A stretch of DNA of 64,000 bases, taken from NCBI RefSeq assembly GCF_019352895.1, contig NZ_JAAAFX010000009.1:886764-950763 (forward strand), written 5' to 3'. The stretch is from Variovorax boronicumulans (GTDB lineage: Bacteria > Pseudomonadota > Gammaproteobacteria > Burkholderiales > Burkholderiaceae_C). Each line of letters begins with the position of its first letter. Position 1 is the stretch's first letter. Made by a program: the position numbers and the translations under genes. The notes under the pieces were generated by a model, which ran no database searches, was not told where the DNA came from, and saw nothing but the letters and a program-made list of their open reading frames with translations. Positions 34,601 through 42,957 of this stretch are shown piece by piece.

Positions 34601-37600
34601 CGGTGGACAGGTCGCCCAGCGTCTCCACCCGCACCGCGGAATTGACGATGACGGTCCCGACGACGTTGCCGCCGCCGCCGCCCTTGCCGCCCACGCTCGT
34701 CGAGAGCGAGGTGCCACCGCTGCCGCCGGTGCTGGACGCGCTGCTGGTGCTGCCGCCGATGCCGCCGCCGCCGCCGATGGCCTGCGCCACGACCCCTTGC
34801 GAATGGCTGCCGGTGGTCAGGATGGCCGCCCCGGTCAGGTTCACCCAGGCCGAGGCCGCCGCGCCGCCGGTGGCGCCCGAGCCGCCCAGCGCCAGGCCGA
34901 TCGCGTTGTTGCCACCCGACTGTGCCGTGCTGCTCGACGAACTCGCACGGCCGCCGCCGCCGCCCACCGCCTGCGCCATGACACCGGCCGAATCGGCACC
35001 ATGGGTCACGACGGCCGCCGTGTACAGCAAGCTCCCGTCCGAACGTTCGACGCGCGCGCCGGTGGTGGCGTTGCCGGTGATCGCCGCGTTGTTGCTGGTG
35101 CCACCGCCGTGGCCCGCGCCGCCCAGCGACACCGAGAGCGCCGGCGTGTCGCCGCTGGCATTGCCCAGCGCGGCGGTCGAGGTGGCCGAGCCCCCCGCGC
35201 CGCCGCCGCCGCCGACCGACTGCGCGAAGATGCCGATCGCGCTGTCGCCGCGGGTGATGACCGCGTTGCTGAAGTTCACGTTCACGGCGCCGCCGTTGCC
35301 GCCGGAGGCGCCGTTGCCGCCCACGCCCAAGGACACCGCGACCTTGCCCGACGACGCGCTGGTGGCGCTGGACCCCCCGCTGCCGCCGCCGCCGCCGATC
35401 GACTGGGCCCGGATGCCGTCGGCACCGAAGCCCCTGGTTTCGATGGCGCCCGCATGCGACACGCCCACCGTCCCGCCGTCGAGCCAGCCGCCACCGCCCG
35501 CGCCGCCGATCGCCATCGCGACCGAGGTATCGCCGCCGGTCGCCGTGGTGCTGCTGGCCGAGCCGGCCAGGCCGCCGCCGCCGGCCACCGACTGGGCCAG
35601 GATGCCGTAGGCCAGTGCGCCCTCGGTGCTCAGCATGCTGCCGGCCGAGGTGTTGACCGTCACCGCGCCGCCGGCACCGCCGTTGCCGCCGGTGCCGCCC
35701 AGCGCCAGGCCGACCGCATAGGCGCCGCTGTTGGCATTGGTGCTGCTCGAGCCGCCGATGCCGCCGCCGCCGCCGACCGACTGGGCCACCAGCGCCGAAG
35801 CCTGGTCGCCATGGGTCGCGATGTTGCCGGCCTGCGAGACCGCCACCTTGCCGCCGGCACCGCCGCCGCCGCCGCTGCCGCCGAGCCCGGCCGACACCGC
35901 CACGCCCTTGGTGGCGCTGGCCGAGTTGGAACCGCCGCTGCCGTTCGACACGGTGTTGCTGCCCGATGCGGAGCTGCTGCCCGCCGTCGCCGCGGTCACC
36001 ACCGAGCCGCCCGCGCCACCGCCGCCGCCCACCGACTGGGCCAGCACGCCGTACGACTGTGCGCCGTAGGTTTCGATGGCGTTGGCATTGCCGGTGGCGC
36101 AATCGCTGCCCGACACCGTCGCGCAGACCAGCACCGTGCCGCCGGCACCGCCGCCCGCCCCCGCGCCGCCCAGGCCGAGCGCGGCCGAGACCGATCCGCC
36201 GCCGCTGGCGGTGGACGAGGCCGAGCCGCCGTTGCCGCCGCCGCCGCCGACCGACTGCGCGAAGATGCCGGCCGAGCCGTGGCCGTAGGTGACCAGGCTG
36301 CCGCGTGCGCCCAGCACCTGCACCATGCCCGCGGCCCCGCCGCCGGCACCCAGGCCGCCCAGCGACATCGCCACGCTGGCCTTGCCCGCGTCCGCGTTGG
36401 CGCTGCTGGCGCCGCCGTTGCCGCCGCCGCCGCCCACCGACTGCGCGAAGACCGCCGCCGACTGCACGCTGTCATCGAGCCGGCCCAGGGTGCCGGTGAC
36501 GATGTTGCCGCTGTTGCTCACCGTGACGTTGCCGCTGGTGCTGCCGCCGCCGGCCGCGCCGCCCAGGCTCAGGCCCGCGGCGTAGCCGCCGTTGGAGCCC
36601 GCGCCCGAACCCTTGGTGCCGTCGGGGGCCGAGCCCGCCGCCGCCGAATTGCTGCTGTTGGTCGGGCCGGAATTGCTCGCGATGGCCCCGGTCGAGGCAT
36701 GCGTGCCGCCCGAGGCATCCGAGGCCGGTGCCGCCTTGGCCGCGCTCGATGACGCGCCGCCGTTGCCGCCGCCGCCGCCCACCGATTGCGCGAACACGCC
36801 GGCCGAATGGCTGCCCAGCGTCGAGATGGTGCTGGTGTTGGTGACCGCCACCCCGCCGCCCGCGCCGCCGCCACCGCCGCTGCCGCCCAGGCCGACCGAC
36901 ACGGCCGCCTTGCCGCCGCTGTCGGCGCTGCTGCTGGCCGAGCCGCCGTTGCCGCCGCCGCCGCCGACGGATTGCGCGATCACCCCCATGGACTGCGAGC
37001 CGTGCGTCTGGATGGTTCCGTCGTTGCGCACGTTGACCTGCGCCGCGCCACCGCCGGTCGCGCCCGAGCCACCCAGGCTCAGCGCGGCCGAGGCGTTGGC
37101 GCCGCTGGCGTTGGCGCTGCTGGAGCCACCGTTGCCGCCGCCGCCGCCGATCGATTGCGCGAACACGCCGTGCGCCAGGTCGCCGCTGGTCGTGATCGCG
37201 CCGCTGGTGTAGACCCCGACCGCGCCGCCCACACCGCCCGCGCCGCCAGCGCCACCGATGCTCAGCGATGCGCCCGCGCCGTTGTCGCTCTTCTTTTCGG
37301 AGGAATCGGCACTGTCGCTCTGGGTGAACTTCTTCGCCACCGACACGGTGGCCTTGCCCACCGTCGGGCCGACGTAGCTGGTGTAGGCCGCCACCCCCGC
37401 TGCCTCTACGGCGCCGGGCGCGCCGTCCGACGAAGTCGACGACGCGCCGCCGTTGCCGCCCCCGCCGCCGATGGACTGCGCCACGATGGCGGTGGACTGC
37501 GCACCGTGCGTCGTCAGGGCGTTGCGGGATACCACCGCCACCGTGTCGCCGTTGCCGCCGCCGCCGCCGAAGCCGCCGATGGCCACTGCGCCGGCGTACT

Positions 37601-40600
37601 TGTTGCTGGTGGCGCTGGCGCTGGAAGCGCCGCCGTTGCCACCGCCGCCGCCGATGGACTGCGCCACGATGGCCGCCGCCTGGTCGCCCCAGGTGGTCAC
37701 GCTGCCGGTGCCGGGCATCGCGACCGGTGCAATGCCGGGCAGGGCCTTGTCGGTGCGTCCCAGGCGGTAACCGGTGGTGATGAAGTGGCTCGCCGCGGCC
37801 AGCAGGTCCTGCCCATAGGCCGCGCGCACGTCCGCATAGTTCGCCAGGTACTGGGCCGCGTTGAACAGGTCCGGCCCGCGCGAGTCGCGAATGCCGTCGG
37901 TCACGTAGTGCTGCAGACCGCTCGCCGCGTTGTTGCCGAAGGCGTTGATCAGATCGGAATAACCGGCGATGTATTCGTAGCCGTGCAGGCCGACCCCCAC
38001 CGTGCCGCCATTGCTGCCCGCGCCGCCGCCGCCGCCCACCGCCACCGACATCGAGGCCGTGCCCGACACCGCATTGGCCATGGCCGAGCCGCCATTGCCG
38101 CCGCTGCCGCCGATGCTCTGGGCCAGGATGCCGATCGCCTGGTCGCTGTGGATCGCGCCGGCGGTCGCGGGGTCCGCGCCGGTGGTGATCGCGCCATAGG
38201 ACATCACCTCGACCGACGACGCGTGGCCGCCCGCCGCGCCCTTGCCGCCGACCGCCACCGAAGCCGAGGTGCTCTTGTTGCTGCCGGCCGAGAGCGAGAG
38301 GCTGAAGGCCGCGCTGTTGCCGCCGTTGCCGCCGCCGCCGCCGATGGACTGCGCCACGATGCCGGCCGAGCGCACGCCGGCGGTCTGGATGGTGCCGCGG
38401 TTGATCACGTTCACGGCCTGGCCTGCCTGGCCGGTGCCGCCCGTGGCGCCCATCGCCGACGCCGCGCCCACGGACAGCTTCGAATCCGGGTTGCCGGTGG
38501 CCACGCTGGCCGACATCGCCGAGCCGCCGTTGCCGCCGTTGCCGCCGATGGATTGCGCCACGATGCCGGCGGACTGGTCCATGTGGGTGCGGATCGCGCC
38601 GTAAGAGGTCACGCCCACCGCACCCGCGGTGCTGCCCGCGCCGCCGGGGCCGCCCATCGACAGGGTCAGTGCCACGGTCGCGCTGGCCGACAGCGCCGAG
38701 CTGAAACCGCCGCTGCCGCCGCTGCCGCCGATGGACTGCGCGAGGATGGCCGGCGAGAGCTTGCCGTTGGTGTCGAGGTTCTCGAACGAGGTCACCGAGA
38801 CCGTCCCGGCGCGCCCGCCCGTGCCGCCGGAGCCGCCCAGGCTGATCGCCGGTGCGACCGCCAGCGCCGCCGCAGCGGACACCGCCCAGCCGCCGGTACC
38901 GCCGCTGCCGCCGATGGACTGCGCCAGCAGCGCGGCCGACTGGTCGCCCTCGGTCGAGATCGTCTTGTCGCTGCCGCTGGTGTTGATCGTCACCGCGCCG
39001 GCCGCGCCACCGTGGCCGCCGCCGCCGCCGATGGACGCAGCCAGGCTGGCGCCGCCCGCCACCGCGCCCGACAACGCGAAGCCGCCCGTGCCGCCGTTGC
39101 CGCCGATGCTCTGCGCGACCATGCCGGGCGACATCGCGCCGCGGACCGTCACGTTGGAGGCGTTGTTCACCGTCACGGCGCCCGCGTTGCCGCCGTTGCC
39201 GCCACCGCCGCCGACCGCCACCGCGGCCGCGCCCGAGAGCGCCGCCGCACCGGCCGCGGCAAAGCCGCCGGAGCCGCCGCCGCCGCCGATCGACTGCGCC
39301 AGGATGCCGGGCGCGTTGCCGTTGGTGGTCGCCGTGACGTCGATGGCGCCGCGGTTGTCCACCTGGACCGCACCGCCGTTCGAGCCCGCGCCACCGGCGC
39401 CGCCGATGCCCACGCTGATGCCGAAGTATTCGCTCATCGAGGCCGCATAGGCATAGCCGCCCGAGCCGCCGCCGCCGCCGATCGACTGCGCCTGCAAGGC
39501 CGCCGCGCCACCGCCCGTGGTGGTCAGCGCGCCGCTGTTGCTCACCGTCACGGTGCTGGCGTGGTTGCCCGAACCGCCCGAGCCGCCGACCGCTGCCGCG
39601 CCCGCGGCCACCAGGCCCACCGAAGCGGCCACCGTGTAGCCGCCGTTGCCGCCACCGCCGCCGATCGACTGCGCCAGGATCGCGCTGGCCGCAAAGCCAT
39701 GGGTGGTGATGGCGCCGCTGCCGAAGGCGGCGTTGTCCGCGCTGCTCTCGTTGAGCACGTGCACCTCGCCGCCGGTGCCGCCGTTGGCGCCCGAGCCGCC
39801 CACCGACACCGCGGCCGCCATGTCGGTCGAGGCCGCCACCGTGACCGCCGCGCCGCCGTTGCCGCCGCCGCCGCCGATCGACTGCGCCGCCAGGCCCTGC
39901 GAACCGCTGCCGTCGGTGCGGATGACGCCGCCCGCGTTGTGCACCCGGACCTGGCCCCCGCTGGTGCCCGAGCCGCCCGCGCCGCCGACGCCCACCGAGG
40001 CCGACGAGCCCAGCGCCGCCAGGCTCAGGTCCATGGTGCTGCCGCCGCTGCCGCCGCCGCCGCCGATCGACTGCGCCAGCACGCCCTGGGAGTAGTCGCC
40101 CTGGGTCGTGATGCTGCCACCATTGGTGCTGGCGAAGACGTTGCTGCCGACGCCGCCGGCGCCGCCCTTGCCGCCGAAGCCCATCGAAAGCGAACCGACC
40201 AGGCTGCCGGACAACGCGGTGGCGTAGCCGCCCGCGCCACCGCCGCCGCCGATCGACTGCGCCAGGATGCCCGGCGAGGACAGCCCGGCCGTGACGATGC
40301 TCGACGCACGCGACACCGTCCCGAACTGCGACTGGCCCACGCAGGCGCTGAAGCCGGTCGAGAAGCTGCTGTAGCTGTTGCAGTTGACCGCCACCTCACC
40401 GCCGGAACCGCCCGAGCCGCCCGAGGCCCCGAAGGCCATCGCGCCCGACGCGCCGAGGATGGCCGTGGAGAAGGCCACCGCGCCGCCGCCCGCGCCGCCG
40501 CCGCCGCCGATGGACTGCGCCATGATGCCGGCCGAGGCGATCTCGGCGGTGGCGATGGAACCCAGGTTCAGCACGCTCACGCGCCCGCCGGTACCGCCGC

Positions 40601-42032
40601 CGCCGCCCTCGCCGCCGATGGCCAGCGCCGAGGTGTTGCCGAAGATCTGGTTGGTGTGGCCGTGGGCCTTGGCATAGCCGCCGATGCCGCCGCCGCCGCC
40701 GATCGATTGCGCCAGGATGCCCACCGCGCCGCCGGCGCTCTCGTTGTTGGCCACGCCTGTGGTGCAGCCGGCACCGGTGCAGATGTCGCCGTAGTTTTCC
40801 ACCGCGACCCGGCTGCCGTTGCCCCCGTCGCCGCCGCTGCCGCCGATGGCCGTCGTGTGCTTGCCCGAAGACACCGCCATGCCGCCGCTGCCGCCGCCGC
40901 CGCCGATCGACTGGGCGTAGAGGCCGACGGACGAATCGCCGTAGACCTTGACCGCGCCGTAGTTGTACAGGTAGGCCTCGCCGCCATGGCCGGCCATGCC
41001 GCCGCTGGCACCCAGCGCATGCAGGCCCGCGGCCGCGCCCGCGTTGCCGCCGCCGCCGCCGACCGACTGGACGGCCAAGCCGTAGGACCCCGCCGGGTTG
41101 GCCGCGCCGGCCGCGCCCACCGTCAGCGCGCCTGAATTCCAGCCCCAGGTCCAGCCGCCATTGCCGCCGTAGCCGCCGCCGCCGCCGTAGCCGTTGGTGT
41201 TGACGCCGGCATCGCCGCCGAAACCGCCGATGCTCTGGATCGCGATGGCCGTGCCGCCGTCGGTCTTGATGTTGCCCGTGTTGGCGAGGGAGATCGCGCC
41301 GCCCGCGCCGCCCGGCAGCCCGCTGCCGCCCTTGGCCTTGCCGTTGGCGGCGTCGCCGCCCTCCCCGCCCTGGCCGCCCGCGCTCTGCGCCACGATCCCG
41401 AAGGCCGTGGCACCGCCCGTCACATTCAGCGAAACGTGGCTGTTCACGTTCAGCGTCCCGCCATTGCCGGCCGCGCCGCCGTCGCCCGCGCTGTACTCGG
41501 CCTTGGCGCGGGTGTTGTCGCCGCCCTTGCCGCCGGTGCCGCCGTGGCTGAGCACCACGATGGCGGTATTGGTCACCGCATAGCCCGCGGCCGGCGCGTT
41601 GGCACCGGGATCGACCACCAGGGTCACGTTGCCGCCATTGCCGCCGGCCATGCCGTAGAAGTTGCCCGCGCCGCAGTGCCCGCCGTCATCGCCGTTGCCG
41701 CCCGCGCCGCCGGTGCCGCCGGAACTGCCCGCGGCGACGATGGTGCCGAAGGAGGCCCCCGCTGCGGGCGCGTACGTCACCGTGCGGTTGACCGTGGGCC
41801 CGGTGGCACCGGCCGTGCCCGGAACCGGGCCGCTGTGGCAGCCGCCGTGGCTGTCGGTCGCATCGAGGCCCGCCGCGCCGGCCGCGCCCACCAGGAAGGT
41901 GCTGTGCGGATCGACGTAGTAGTGGGGTCCAGTGGTGACCGCCTGCGCGGCCACGCCCAGCGGCGCGCAACAGCACAGCAGCGTCCAGCCTGGAACCAGC
42001 AGCCGATGCAGGGGCTTGCCCTGGCCGCTCAT
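31611..42032 (-). CDS. Giant glycine-rich autotransporter adhesin (3473 residues)
   Basis: A type Va autotransporter. It opens MSGQGKPLHRLLVPGWTLLC and a signal peptide ends near AAQA. The passenger, to about residue 3190, is Gly/Ala/Ser/Asn-rich and contains about 39 copies of a repeat with the core AQSIGGGGGNGG, about one per 67 residues, predicted to fold as a long beta-helix. A non-repeat module of about 78 residues is inserted near residues 1352-1429. A short linker region (about 2840-3180) precedes the C-terminal barrel: WAEIYGDNSK, SYGLAVGHDRQVTPDTTVGF, and a final aromatic RYQW, typical of the outer-membrane beta-signal. It probably serves adhesion, aggregation or biofilm formation. 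It is a single-gene unit with a dyad operator candidate upstream (42221-42245). The whole gene uses GC-rich codons like its neighbours. Confidence 0.93.
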   Translation of the reverse strand: MSGQGKPLHRLLVPGWTLLCCCAPLGVAAQAVTTGPHYYVDPHSTFLVGAAGAAGLDATDSHGGCHSGPVPGTAGATGPTVNRTVTYAPAAGASFGTIVAAGSSGGTGGAGGNGDDGGHCGAGNFYGMAGGNGGNVTLVVDPGANAPAAGYAVTNTAIVVLSHGGTGGKGGDNTRAKAEYSAGDGGAAGNGGTLNVNSHVSLNVTGGATAFGIVAQSAGGQGGEGGDAANGKAKGGSGLPGGAGGAISLANTGNIKTDGGTAIAIQSIGGFGGDAGVNTNGYGGGGGYGGNGGWTWGWNSGALTVGAAGAANPAGSYGLAVQSVGGGGGNAGAAAGLHALGASGGMAGHGGEAYLYNYGAVKVYGDSSVGLYAQSIGGGGGSGGMAVSSGKHTTAIGGSGGDGGNGSRVAVENYGDICTGAGCTTGVANNESAGGAVGILAQSIGGGGGIGGYAKAHGHTNQIFGNTSALAIGGEGGGGGTGGRVSVLNLGSIATAEIASAGIMAQSIGGGGGAGGGAVAFSTAILGASGAMAFGASGGSGGSGGEVAVNCNSYSSFSTGFSACVGQSQFGTVSRASSIVTAGLSSPGILAQSIGGGGGAGGYATALSGSLVGSLSMGFGGKGGAGGVGSNVFASTNGGSITTQGDYSQGVLAQSIGGGGGSGGSTMDLSLAALGSSASVGVGGAGGSGTSGGQVRVHNAGGVIRTDGSGSQGLAAQSIGGGGGNGGAAVTVAASTDMAAAVSVGGSGANGGTGGEVHVLNESSADNAAFGSGAITTHGFAASAILAQSIGGGGGNGGYTVAASVGLVAAGAAAVGGSGGSGNHASTVTVSNSGALTTTGGGAAALQAQSIGGGGGSGGYAYAASMSEYFGISVGIGGAGGAGSNGGAVQVDNRGAIDVTATTNGNAPGILAQSIGGGGGSGGFAAAGAAALSGAAAVAVGGGGGNGGNAGAVTVNNASNVTVRGAMSPGMVAQSIGGNGGTGGFALSGAVAGGASLAASIGGGGGHGGAAGAVTINTSGSDKTISTEGDQSAALLAQSIGGSGGTGGWAVSAAAALAVAPAISLGGSGGTGGRAGTVSVTSFENLDTNGKLSPAILAQSIGGSGGSGGFSSALSASATVALTLSMGGPGGAGSTAGAVGVTSYGAIRTHMDQSAGIVAQSIGGNGGNGGSAMSASVATGNPDSKLSVGAASAMGATGGTGQAGQAVNVINRGTIQTAGVRSAGIVAQSIGGGGGNGGNSAAFSLSLSAGSNKSTSASVAVGGKGAAGGHASSVEVMSYGAITTGADPATAGAIHSDQAIGILAQSIGGSGGNGGSAMANAVSGTASMSVAVGGGGGAGSNGGTVGVGLHGYEYIAGYSDLINAFGNNAASGLQHYVTDGIRDSRGPDLFNAAQYLANYADVRAAYGQDLLAAASHFITTGYRLGRTDKALPGIAPVAMPGTGSVTTWGDQAAAIVAQSIGGGGGNGGASSASATSNKYAGAVAIGGFGGGGGNGDTVAVVSRNALTTHGAQSTAIVAQSIGGGGGNGGASSTSSDGAPGAVEAAGVAAYTSYVGPTVGKATVSVAKKFTQSDSADSSEKKSDNGAGASLSIGGAGGAGGVGGAVGVYTSGAITTSGDLAHGVFAQSIGGGGGNGGSSSANASGANASAALSLGGSGATGGGAAQVNVRNDGTIQTHGSQSMGVIAQSVGGGGGNGGSASSSADSGGKAAVSVGLGGSGGGGGAGGGVAVTNTSTISTLGSHSAGVFAQSVGGGGGNGGASSSAAKAAPASDASGGTHASTGAIASNSGPTNSSNSAAAGSAPDGTKGSGAGSNGGYAAGLSLGGAAGGGSTSGNVTVSNSGNIVTGTLGRLDDSVQSAAVFAQSVGGGGGNGGASSANADAGKASVAMSLGGLGAGGGAAGMVQVLGARGSLVTYGHGSAGIFAQSVGGGGGNGGSASSTASGGGSVSAALGLGGAGAGGGAGGTVLVCATVSGSDCATGNANAIETYGAQSYGVLAQSVGGGGGAGGSVVTAATAGSSSASGSNTVSNGSGGSNSASATKGVAVSAGLGGSGGGGGAGGKVAVSQAGNIATHGDQASALVAQSVGGGGGIGGSSSTNANSGAYAVGLALGGTGGNGGAGGAVTVNTSAGSMLSTEGALAYGILAQSVAGGGGLAGSASSTTATGGDTSVAMAIGGAGGGGWLDGGTVGVSHAGAIETRGFGADGIRAQSIGGGGGSGGSSATSASSGKVAVSLGVGGNGASGGNGGAVNVNFSNAVITRGDSAIGIFAQSVGGGGGAGGSATSTAALGNASGDTPALSVSLGGAGHGGGTSNNAAITGNATTGARVERSDGSLLYTAAVVTHGADSAGVMAQAVGGGGGRASSSSSTAQSGGNNAIGLALGGSGATGGAAASAWVNLTGAAILTTGSHSQGVVAQAIGGGGGIGGSTSSASSTGGSGGTSLSTSVGGKGGGGGNVVGTVIVNSAVRVETLGDLSTGILAQSVGGGGGASGSSIASASSTSNQALSASLSLGGAGGVGGYGGAVSVNLNPGSLSGTAAALFTSGANASGVVAQSIGGGGGVASLAATSSGGGSYNSSIGGALGGTGGSGGNGGTVTISSAQAVGTGGLQSIGLLAQSVGGGGGLASASSASLGANGFSGDMRLGGTGGSGGTGGAVTVSTKASGSVSTQGALSPAIVAQSIGSGGGVSLSRVSNVRLSGTTPGSASATTVTNAASLFTHGDGSVGIVAQSIGGGGGLAYATSTAKLGGSAAGSNASAVLVDSNGSITTSGINAFGILAQSVGGGGGAILSTGDALTSTWSAGTGNGGAVTVNVNAPITTTGAGAHGVVAQSVHGGGGVVTSGTTTTFLGGTSGTSGLVTVNLHANVLTTGAGAVAVKTMSSTDPIVNVASGVSVTGGAGGAALEFEGPTNELHNSGKVSTIDGAAGMAVRTLTGDTLVKNTGTLLGNFSLAQGGNNLLHNQAGGTILAGSSIDLAGGLLQNDGLLKSASEMNVVTAIAGSLNQSGSGTLELRVDHAKAAVDAFEVSGTAQLQGLLKPAFVNGGLIAPGTASLGSFLRAANGADVSRLALGHTAIMTFALSQQGGTVGLSSTANFSPQGLGADGHRIGALIGGAQSLGLPNFQALTARLVEVPTIDRLAQAYWNVSGAAASSVTNVGAQLTTAFTRTLLQRGSDVANSRAALVADPATGDWADKRSNTWAEIYGDNSKTTVDSGSTGAELSARSYGLAVGHDRQVTPDTTVGFALGTAVANFDLTNAFSGRDNALQLGAYATRAFGPAYASAAVSYSVHRMKTTRALELIEATYGADFDAHSLAARAEAGYRIKTASFGVTPYAALQLQNMVTPAYGEQANGRSAPHLALNYDRRSVSLTRTELGAALDQSFALQGGKTLTVRTSAAWAHDRANRTYVDASFQTLQGGSFRGAGIQPVSNLGLVSLRAELRLPTGLSFGVDAFGEFGRHTRTLTGRLSMRYQW
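33511..41400 (-). repeat. Passenger repeat array of the autotransporter (about 39 units)
   Basis: Within the autotransporter gene the coding unit for xxAQS[IV]GGGGGxGG recurs about 39 times by eye, spaced roughly 55-100 residues apart. Each unit is followed by an Ala/Gly-rich strand segment and a turn ending LGGxGGxGGxxGxVxV. The Gly cluster gives GCC/CCG/CGC-rich DNA on the plus strand. The last copies (near 33516-33552) are degenerate, and the first two (near 41229 and 41380) differ most. Confidence 0.85.
37745..37979 (-). other. Non-repeat insert in the autotransporter: duplicated 40-residue module
   Basis: About 78 residues that do not match the surrounding repeats. They form two tandem halves sharing the pattern Y[IL]AxYxD[LV]xxAxG...H[YF][VI]T.G.R. 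The first is YIAGYSDLINAFGNNAASGL and the second YLANYADVRAAYGQDLLAAA. Modules of this kind occur in large secreted calcium-binding and repetitive surface proteins. Neither a Cys nor an RTX nonapeptide is visible. Confidence 0.7.
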
Positions 42033-42220
42033 CGCGCGGCTCCCATGACGAAGGTGGCGAGGCCACGGAGGAAGCAGGCGAGAACGGGCGCGGGCTGAAG
42101 CATGCGGTGGCTTTTTCTACGAAGCGGAGGGGAAGGGCCCCGAACCACGCCCGCGCAGGCCATCGACGCATCCCGTCCATGGCCTTCGCAGGCCATGCTC
42201 CGGGTCCACGTGCAACGATT

Positions 42221-42245
42221 GTTACATATCTTTAATCAATGTAAC
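42221..42245. promoter_or_regulatory. Dyad GTTACAT-N11-ATGTAAC upstream of the autotransporter
   Basis: A perfect 7-bp inverted repeat with an 11-bp AT-rich spacer in the 266-bp gap before the autotransporter. It fits the T-N11-A form of LysR-type sites. The autotransporter start is 190 bp away. Confidence 0.4.
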
Positions 42246-42298
42246 TATCTGTGCGCATAGCCTGCCACCGCTTTCCGTAGGCCCTCCGCCGGCGGCGG

Positions 42299-42949
42299 CT
42301 ACCACTTGCCCGCGTTGGGCTGCTTGCTGCGCACCGCAGCCGCAATCAGGTCCGCCGCATCCTGCCTCTGCGCGCGTTGTGCGAACTGCGTGGCCGTCAT
42401 GCCTTGCTGGTTCTTCATCAGCGGATCGGCGCCTTCGTCGAGCAACAGCTTCACGCTCTCGAGCGAGCCGTACATCGCGGCCATCATCAGCGGCGTGGTG
42501 CCGTTGGGCGACTGGGCGTCGATGAAGGCGTACTTGTCGAGCAGCAGCTTCATGATCGTCAGCTGCCCGCTCGAGGCGGCATAGTGCAGCGGCGTCCAGC
42601 CCGGCTTGTTGATGTCGGCGTCGCGCGCCATGAGCTTGGCGACCAGGTCCTTCTGGCCCTTGATCGCGGCCAGCATCAGCGGGCTCTCGTCGCTGGCGTT
42701 GCGCGATTCGACATCCGTCTTGGGCCAGGCCAGCAGCACGTCGATCACCTTCGGCGAGGGCTCGCGGATGGCGATCAGCAGCCCTGTGAGCCCGCTGGCG
42801 TCGCGCGTGTTCGGGTCGAAGCCCCGGTTCAGAAGCGACTGCACGCCGCTGGCGTTGTCGGCGCGCACAGCGCGGAAAAAGTCGTCGAACGAGTTGGCGT
42901 TCGCAGAAAAAGAGACCATTAAAACAAGAAGATAGAAGAATTTCTTCAT
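42299..42949 (-). CDS. Periplasmic ankyrin-repeat protein
   Basis: A 216-residue protein with a signal peptide (MKKFFYLLVLMVSFSANANS) and about five ankyrin repeats: DNASGVQSLLNRGFDPNTRD, then ESPLMLAAIKGQKDLVAKLM, TPLHYAASSGQLTIMKLLLD and TPLMMAAMYGSLESVKLLLD. It probably binds another protein in the periplasm. In some bacteria such proteins are linked to catalase (AnkB in Pseudomonas), but no catalase gene is near. It starts 9 bp after the tatD stop on the same strand and is probably the last gene of the mltG operon. Confidence 0.85.
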   Translation of the reverse strand: MKKFFYLLVLMVSFSANANSFDDFFRAVRADNASGVQSLLNRGFDPNTRDASGLTGLLIAIREPSPKVIDVLLAWPKTDVESRNASDESPLMLAAIKGQKDLVAKLMARDADINKPGWTPLHYAASSGQLTIMKLLLDKYAFIDAQSPNGTTPLMMAAMYGSLESVKLLLDEGADPLMKNQQGMTATQFAQRAQRQDAADLIAAAVRSKQPNAGKW

Positions 42950-42957
42950 GTGAACTC

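Noticed and set aside
31656..36752. A 1698-codon open frame on the plus strand opposite the autotransporter, and a second of 1449 codons at 36786-41135
   Set aside because: They are mirror frames of a gene made of GC-rich glycine and alanine codons; their products are His/Arg/Ala/Gly-rich without any domain, and the minus-strand frame has a signal peptide, repeats and a barrel.
33511..41400. Regularly spaced, nearly identical short repeats that resemble a CRISPR array
   Set aside because: The repeats are coding, degenerate at third positions, keep a glycine-rich protein motif and have no constant-length spacers.
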